NCBI GenBank assembly: GCA_016303195.1
Contig: JAEDMD010000015.1
Coordinates: 1-17,457 of the forward strand
Source of the DNA: Oscillospiraceae bacterium
Lineage (GTDB): Bacteria > Bacillota > Clostridia > Oscillospirales > Ruminococcaceae
Direction: 5' to 3'
Length of the DNA stretch: 17,457 bases
In this document: positions 14,344-17,457 of the stretch, one piece after another
How the letters are laid out: every line of letters starts with the position of its first letter
How positions within the stretch are numbered: the first letter of the stretch is position 1
The notes under the pieces: generated by a model
The model's input: the letters and a program-made list of their open reading frames with translations, nothing else
Told to the model about the DNA's origin: nothing
The model's database searches: none
Made by a program: the position numbers and the translations under genes

Positions 14344-15927
14344 AAGAACTTTAAAAGGGTAATGGCTTTCATTGTCAGCGCCGCTGTTTCGGCAGGCGCT
14401 GTGATGAGCCGTCCTAATTATATCAATAACGCTTTTGCACGTACAATAGATGAGATACAGCAGGAAAGAGAGGCTAATACTCAGAAAATAGCCGATCTCG
14501 AACAAAAACTCGGCACTCTTGCCCAGAATAAGGCTGACGAGCAGAAGTATCAGGAAATGCTCTCTCAGCAGATGATGGCTATCAGCGAGAATATCGCTCT
14601 GCTCACTGCCGAGATAGAACAGCTTTCCGAAAATATCTCATCCGCTCAGGAAAAGATCGCTCAGACTGACGTTCAGATCACCGAACAGCAGAAGGCTATT
14701 GATGAAAAGATCGGGGCTTTCAAGAAGCGCCTGTGCGATATGTATGTTTCAAGTACGGATAATTTCGCTTCCGTTCTTGTGGGAACTTCCAGCTTTTATG
14801 ACATGATATCAAGAGTTGAGATGCTCAATCGTGCCGCTGACTACGATCAGAAGCTCATTGACGACATCCTTGACGAGATAGACAGCATGGAAGCACTCAA
14901 AAATGAGCTTGCTCAGCAGAAAGTTCAGCTTGAAGAAAGCGTTCGTCAGCAGGAGGAAAGCGCCGCTGAGAAAAATGCTGAGATACAGATGCTTGGCGAG
15001 AAAATGGAAAGCAGTCAGCAGATGATGGCGGCTCTGACACATGAGGAATTGCTCCTCAGCGGCAGCAGAGCCGAACTTGCCGCTGAAAATGAAAAGCTGG
15101 ACAAGGAGTCTCAGGAAGCCCATGAGAGAAATGCTCAGGAGGCTCAGAGACGCTATGAGGAGGAAATGCGTAAAAAGGGAAGGACTGTCACCGCTGTAAC
15201 CACTCAGCCGACTACGGCAGTTCAGTATGTTCCCGAAACAACGGTTTCTTCCGAAACTGTAAGAATTACCGAAACAAAGGCAACTACTGTAAAGGCAGCC
15301 ACCCGTCAGGTCACTGTGAGAAAAACTTCCGCCGCAACAAAGCCTGCGGTCGTTACAACTGTGACCGAGGCGGCAACTTTAGCGCCTACCGCTCCGCCGA
15401 CTACTCAGCCGCAAGCTACAACTCCGCCGCCTGAGACTACTGCCGCACCTACAACTGCCGCTCCTCAGGTTACACAACAGATAGTGGATGATCCATCGGA
15501 ATGGACATGGCCTGTTCCGGGATTTAAGAATATTACAAGCCCGTTCGGTTACAGAGCCGAGTTCGACGAGTTCCACAAGGGCATTGATATCAGCTCAAGC
15601 GGTATCTACGGTCAGCCTGTTGTGGCGGCAAGAAGCGGTATCGTCGATATTGCCGCAAGCGGATGCACTCACGATTACCCCAAAGTAAACGGTGTTCCGA
15701 ACTGCGGATGTAACGGAGATTTCGGCAACTATGTCCAGATATCCCATGACAGTTCAACATTCAGCAGATACGGTCATATGCGTGAGATCGTCGTGTCTGC
15801 GGGACAGTACGTCAATAAGGGCGATGTTATCGGATATGTAGGCTGTACAGGCCATTCAACAGGTACACATCTGCATTTTGATGTGAACGTGAACGGTCAG
15901 TGGGTCGATCCGCAAAGTTTAGTATAG
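14341..15927 (+). CDS. PcsB/EnvC-like coiled-coil M23 peptidase, Thr/Pro-rich linker
   Basis: This 528-residue exported protein is a paralogue of the one before it. It has a signal peptide with a likely cut after AFA (31-33), a coiled coil (about 36-280), a Thr/Pro/Ala-rich flexible linker (about 282-383) and an M23 domain (about 384-528). Active-site residues are His412 and Asp416 (HKGID), His479 (YGHM), and His510/His512 (HLH), all intact. The insertion Cys442-x-His444 and Cys455-x-Cys457 matches that of the paralogue. The coiled coil shares long identical stretches with its neighbour, but the linker is unrelated, being extended and probably wall-spanning rather than helical. The gap of 59 nt contains no terminator, so the two are likely co-transcribed. 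Confidence 0.9.
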   Translation: MKNFKRVMAFIVSAAVSAGAVMSRPNYINNAFARTIDEIQQEREANTQKIADLEQKLGTLAQNKADEQKYQEMLSQQMMAISENIALLTAEIEQLSENISSAQEKIAQTDVQITEQQKAIDEKIGAFKKRLCDMYVSSTDNFASVLVGTSSFYDMISRVEMLNRAADYDQKLIDDILDEIDSMEALKNELAQQKVQLEESVRQQEESAAEKNAEIQMLGEKMESSQQMMAALTHEELLLSGSRAELAAENEKLDKESQEAHERNAQEAQRRYEEEMRKKGRTVTAVTTQPTTAVQYVPETTVSSETVRITETKATTVKAATRQVTVRKTSAATKPAVVTTVTEAATLAPTAPPTTQPQATTPPPETTAAPTTAAPQVTQQIVDDPSEWTWPVPGFKNITSPFGYRAEFDEFHKGIDISSSGIYGQPVVAARSGIVDIAASGCTHDYPKVNGVPNCGCNGDFGNYVQISHDSSTFSRYGHMREIVVSAGQYVNKGDVIGYVGCTGHSTGTHLHFDVNVNGQWVDPQSLV

Positions 15928-16013
15928 TGATTTAAAGTGCCTCGCAGATACGCAAATCAAAGATTTGCTCCCTGCATATCGGCAAATAGCAAATGCCAAA
16001 AACTTTTGTCGTA

Positions 16014-16022
16014 TGCTATAAT
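16014..16022 (+). promoter_or_regulatory. Extended -10 promoter of the S41 protease gene
   Basis: TGCTATAAT gives a TG extension and a perfect TATAAT (16017-16022). ATGCCA (15993-15998), matching four of six -35 bases, lies 18 bp upstream. The start site would be near 16029, which places the true start codon downstream at 16086. Confidence 0.65.
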
Positions 16023-16036
16023 AATCTACAATTTCA

Positions 16037-16056
16037 GGGCAGTATCACAACTGCCC
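16037..16056 (+). other. 5'-leader hairpin of the S41 protease mRNA
   Basis: GGGCAGT (16037-16043) pairs perfectly with ACTGCCC (16050-16056) around a 6-nt loop. It lies just after the predicted transcription start and has no T tract, so it may stabilise the mRNA or affect translation rather than terminate. Confidence 0.45.
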
Positions 16057-16085
16057 GAATTTGCGTTCAGGAAAGTGATGATAAT

Positions 16086-17252
16086 ATGAATAAGAAGATC
16101 AGTCTCGGACTTGCAATAAGTCTTATAGCTATCACCTGCGCCGTGACATTCATACTCACATCCTTCTACTCTCTCAGGAGCTTCAACAAGAAAGTGGTGG
16201 ATGTCAATGAAAAAGCGGCTAAATACAGCTCTCTCCAGTCACTTGACAGCTATGTGAGAGATAATTATTACGGAAAAATCGACGAGGACGAGCTTAATGA
16301 CGGCATACTCAAAGGCTATGTTGACGGTCTCGGCGATAAGTATTCACGCTATCTCAACGAGGAAGAATACCTTGAAGAACAGAGCGAGGAACAGGGAAAA
16401 CTCATTGGTCTGGGACTTACTCTTGCAAAGGATGAGAACGGCTATATCAGCATTGAGGAAATACTTCCCGATTCTCCTGTTGCTGAGTCGGATGTAAGTG
16501 TCGGCGATATCATCACCATTGTTGAGGGCGTTGATGTAAAGACAGCAGGCTTTGAGGAGTCCGTTGAAGCCATGCGAGGTGCTGAGGGAACTGATATCAG
16601 CATCACTGTACGCCGTGAGGGTATCGACAAGGATTATACCTTTAAAAGACGTTCCATCGAGGTGGAGACAGTCAGCGGAGAAATGAGAAATGACTATATC
16701 GGATATATCAAAATAAGCGGCTTCAAGAAGAATACTCCTGAGCAGTTCATTGAAACTCTGGAAAGACTTACTTCTAACGGCGCAAAGGCTCTTATTTTTG
16801 ATGTCCGTGACAACGGCGGCGGACAGATCACCGCACTGGAGGAATGCCTTGACCCGCTTCTTCCTGAGGGAGTAATTGCTACTGCCGAGTACAAGGACGG
16901 AACTTCCGAAACTATTATCTATTCAGATGAAAGCCAGATAGACCTGCCAATGGTGGTGCTGGTGAATGAGAATACTGCAAGTTCTGCGGAGCTTTTTGCA
17001 GCGGCATTGAGAGACAGCAAAAAGGCTTCACTTGTTGGTGTGCAGACATACGGCAAGGGCGTGATGCAGACTACTGCCGCATTTGAAGATGGAGCAGTTG
17101 TGCTGACAGTTGCACAGTATAAGACTGCACAGTCTGAGTGTTATGACGGAGTTGGATTGACTCCTGATTATCAGGTAGAGAATGAGCAGGAAGGCAATGA
17201 TGCACAGTACGCACAGGCGGTAGAGACAGCGAATATTGCGATAGCAGGCTAA
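16086..17252 (+). CDS. S41 carboxyl-terminal processing protease (CtpA/CtpB-like)
   Basis: This 388-residue membrane-anchored serine protease of family S41 has one N-terminal helix (about 7-28), a PDZ domain (about 105-188) and a C-terminal catalytic domain (about 195-355). The Ser-Lys dyad is Ser299 (in TASSAE) and Lys324 (in TYGKG); the 25-residue spacing, and Asp310 in between, match those of E. coli Prc. The start at 16086 is preferred because AGGAAAG (16069-16075) precedes it and a promoter lies at 16014-16022. An in-frame ATG at 15993 lies upstream of that promoter. It follows the FtsEX-M23 genes but has its own promoter; Prc-type proteases trim or degrade envelope hydrolases elsewhere, so a role in controlling the two M23 proteins is plausible but inferred. 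Confidence 0.93.
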   Translation: MNKKISLGLAISLIAITCAVTFILTSFYSLRSFNKKVVDVNEKAAKYSSLQSLDSYVRDNYYGKIDEDELNDGILKGYVDGLGDKYSRYLNEEEYLEEQSEEQGKLIGLGLTLAKDENGYISIEEILPDSPVAESDVSVGDIITIVEGVDVKTAGFEESVEAMRGAEGTDISITVRREGIDKDYTFKRRSIEVETVSGEMRNDYIGYIKISGFKKNTPEQFIETLERLTSNGAKALIFDVRDNGGGQITALEECLDPLLPEGVIATAEYKDGTSETIIYSDESQIDLPMVVLVNENTASSAELFAAALRDSKKASLVGVQTYGKGVMQTTAAFEDGAVVLTVAQYKTAQSECYDGVGLTPDYQVENEQEGNDAQYAQAVETANIAIAG

Positions 17253-17260
17253 ACAAAAAT

Positions 17261-17288
17261 AAAACTCCCGAATCATTCGGGAGTTTTT
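17261..17288 (+). terminator. Rho-independent terminator after the S41 gene
   Basis: AAAACTCCCGA (17261-17271) pairs with TCGGGAGTTTT (17277-17287) around a 5-nt loop, followed by the end of the T run. It closes the envelope gene cluster. Confidence 0.92.
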
Positions 17289-17293
17289 GTTTA

Positions 17294-17421
17294 TCTCGTC
17301 GGTCAAGCCGAGGAGAGTAAATACAGACCAGCCGAACAGCGCAGCTTTGCTCGCTGTTCTACTTTTTCAGGAAGGGCTCTGCCCTCCCTCATACACCCAC
17401 CTGCCAAAGGGATGTGGGCAG
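17294..17421. repeat. Run of short hairpins in gene-free DNA at the right edge
   Basis: Four inverted repeats follow one another. TCTCGTCGG (17294-17302) pairs with CCGAGGAGA (17308-17316) with one mismatch. GAACAGCG (17334-17341) pairs with CGCTGTTC (17352-17359) and is followed by T-rich sequence. AGGGC (17373-17377) pairs with GCCCT (17381-17385). CCCAC (17396-17400) pairs with GTGGG (17414-17418), with CTGCC/GGCAG overlapping. This resembles a REP-like intergenic repeat cluster. No gene is visible from 17290 to the end. Confidence 0.45.
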
Positions 17422-17457
17422 ATTGTCAAGTCAAGTGCAACAAAAAACTTCAGCAGG

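Larger units (their letters stand above)
15952..16064. repeat. Cluster of GCAAAT/ATTTGC boxes around the S41 promoter
   Basis: GCAAAT or its complement occurs at 15952, 15963, 15982, 15989 and 16059. The first two form a perfect hairpin (GCAAATC, AAA, GATTTGC; 15952-15968). GGCA (15981-15984) and TGCC (15994-15997) enclose the middle pair. The boxes flank the S41 promoter, so they may be operator sites or a weak terminator of the previous transcript. Confidence 0.35.

Noticed and set aside
15993..16085. N-terminal extension of the S41 protease from ATG 15993
   Set aside because: The segment spans a strong promoter and a leader hairpin, and the protein from 16086 begins with a typical membrane anchor behind an SD.
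1..17457. CRISPR array, transposase, tRNA or rRNA genes
   Set aside because: I found no regularly spaced repeats, cloverleaf sequence or mobile-element enzyme by reading both strands; a covariance-model scan was not possible.

Overview
This window looks like a chromosomal segment of a Ruminococcus-like anaerobe (Clostridia, Oscillospiraceae). That is an inference from protein style: a GH130 mannoside phosphorylase, a ywiB-argS pair, Thr/Pro-rich surface linkers and M23 peptidases with a Cys/His insertion. Intergenic DNA is AT-rich and the Shine-Dalgarno (SD) sequences are strong. I read 13 protein genes: 11 on the plus strand and 2 on the minus strand. I see no tRNA, rRNA, CRISPR array or transposase.

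Left part (1-5220): carbon and general metabolism. A DUF1846 gene with its own promoter and terminator faces a minus-strand pair, an MBL-fold hydrolase and a galactokinase-like GHMP kinase joined by an ATGA overlap. Divergent from that pair is a GH130 phosphorylase whose promoter sits inside interleaved inverted repeats. A bidirectional promoter region (3892-4107) serves both.

Middle (5380-8803): one apparent operon made of a D-Ala-D-Ala ligase homologue, a ywiB-type DUF1934 protein and argS. The ligase homologue keeps the ATP-grasp fold but lacks two of three metal ligands and other catalytic residues, so it is probably not an ordinary Ddl.

Right part (8950-17290): a cell-envelope and division module. 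It runs in order: PucR/CdaR-type regulator, ftsE, ftsX, two tandem paralogous PcsB/EnvC-like M23 peptidases, and an S41 carboxyl-terminal processing protease. FtsEX complexes elsewhere (FtsEX-EnvC, FtsEX-PcsB, FtsEX-CwlO) pass ATP-driven conformational changes to a coiled-coil hydrolase or its activator, so the order supports a functional unit. Unusual here are a roughly 190-residue acidic-then-basic tail on FtsE, a 99-bp near-continuous hairpin between ftsX and the first hydrolase, and in both hydrolase genes an SD lying 23-26 nt from the ATG with a small hairpin between them.

Both ends of the window (about 1-50 and 17290-17457) hold short palindromic sequences without genes. I found no clearly new multi-gene system. 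The best leads are the degenerate ligase, the hairpin element, the SD-hairpin starts and the extended FtsE.
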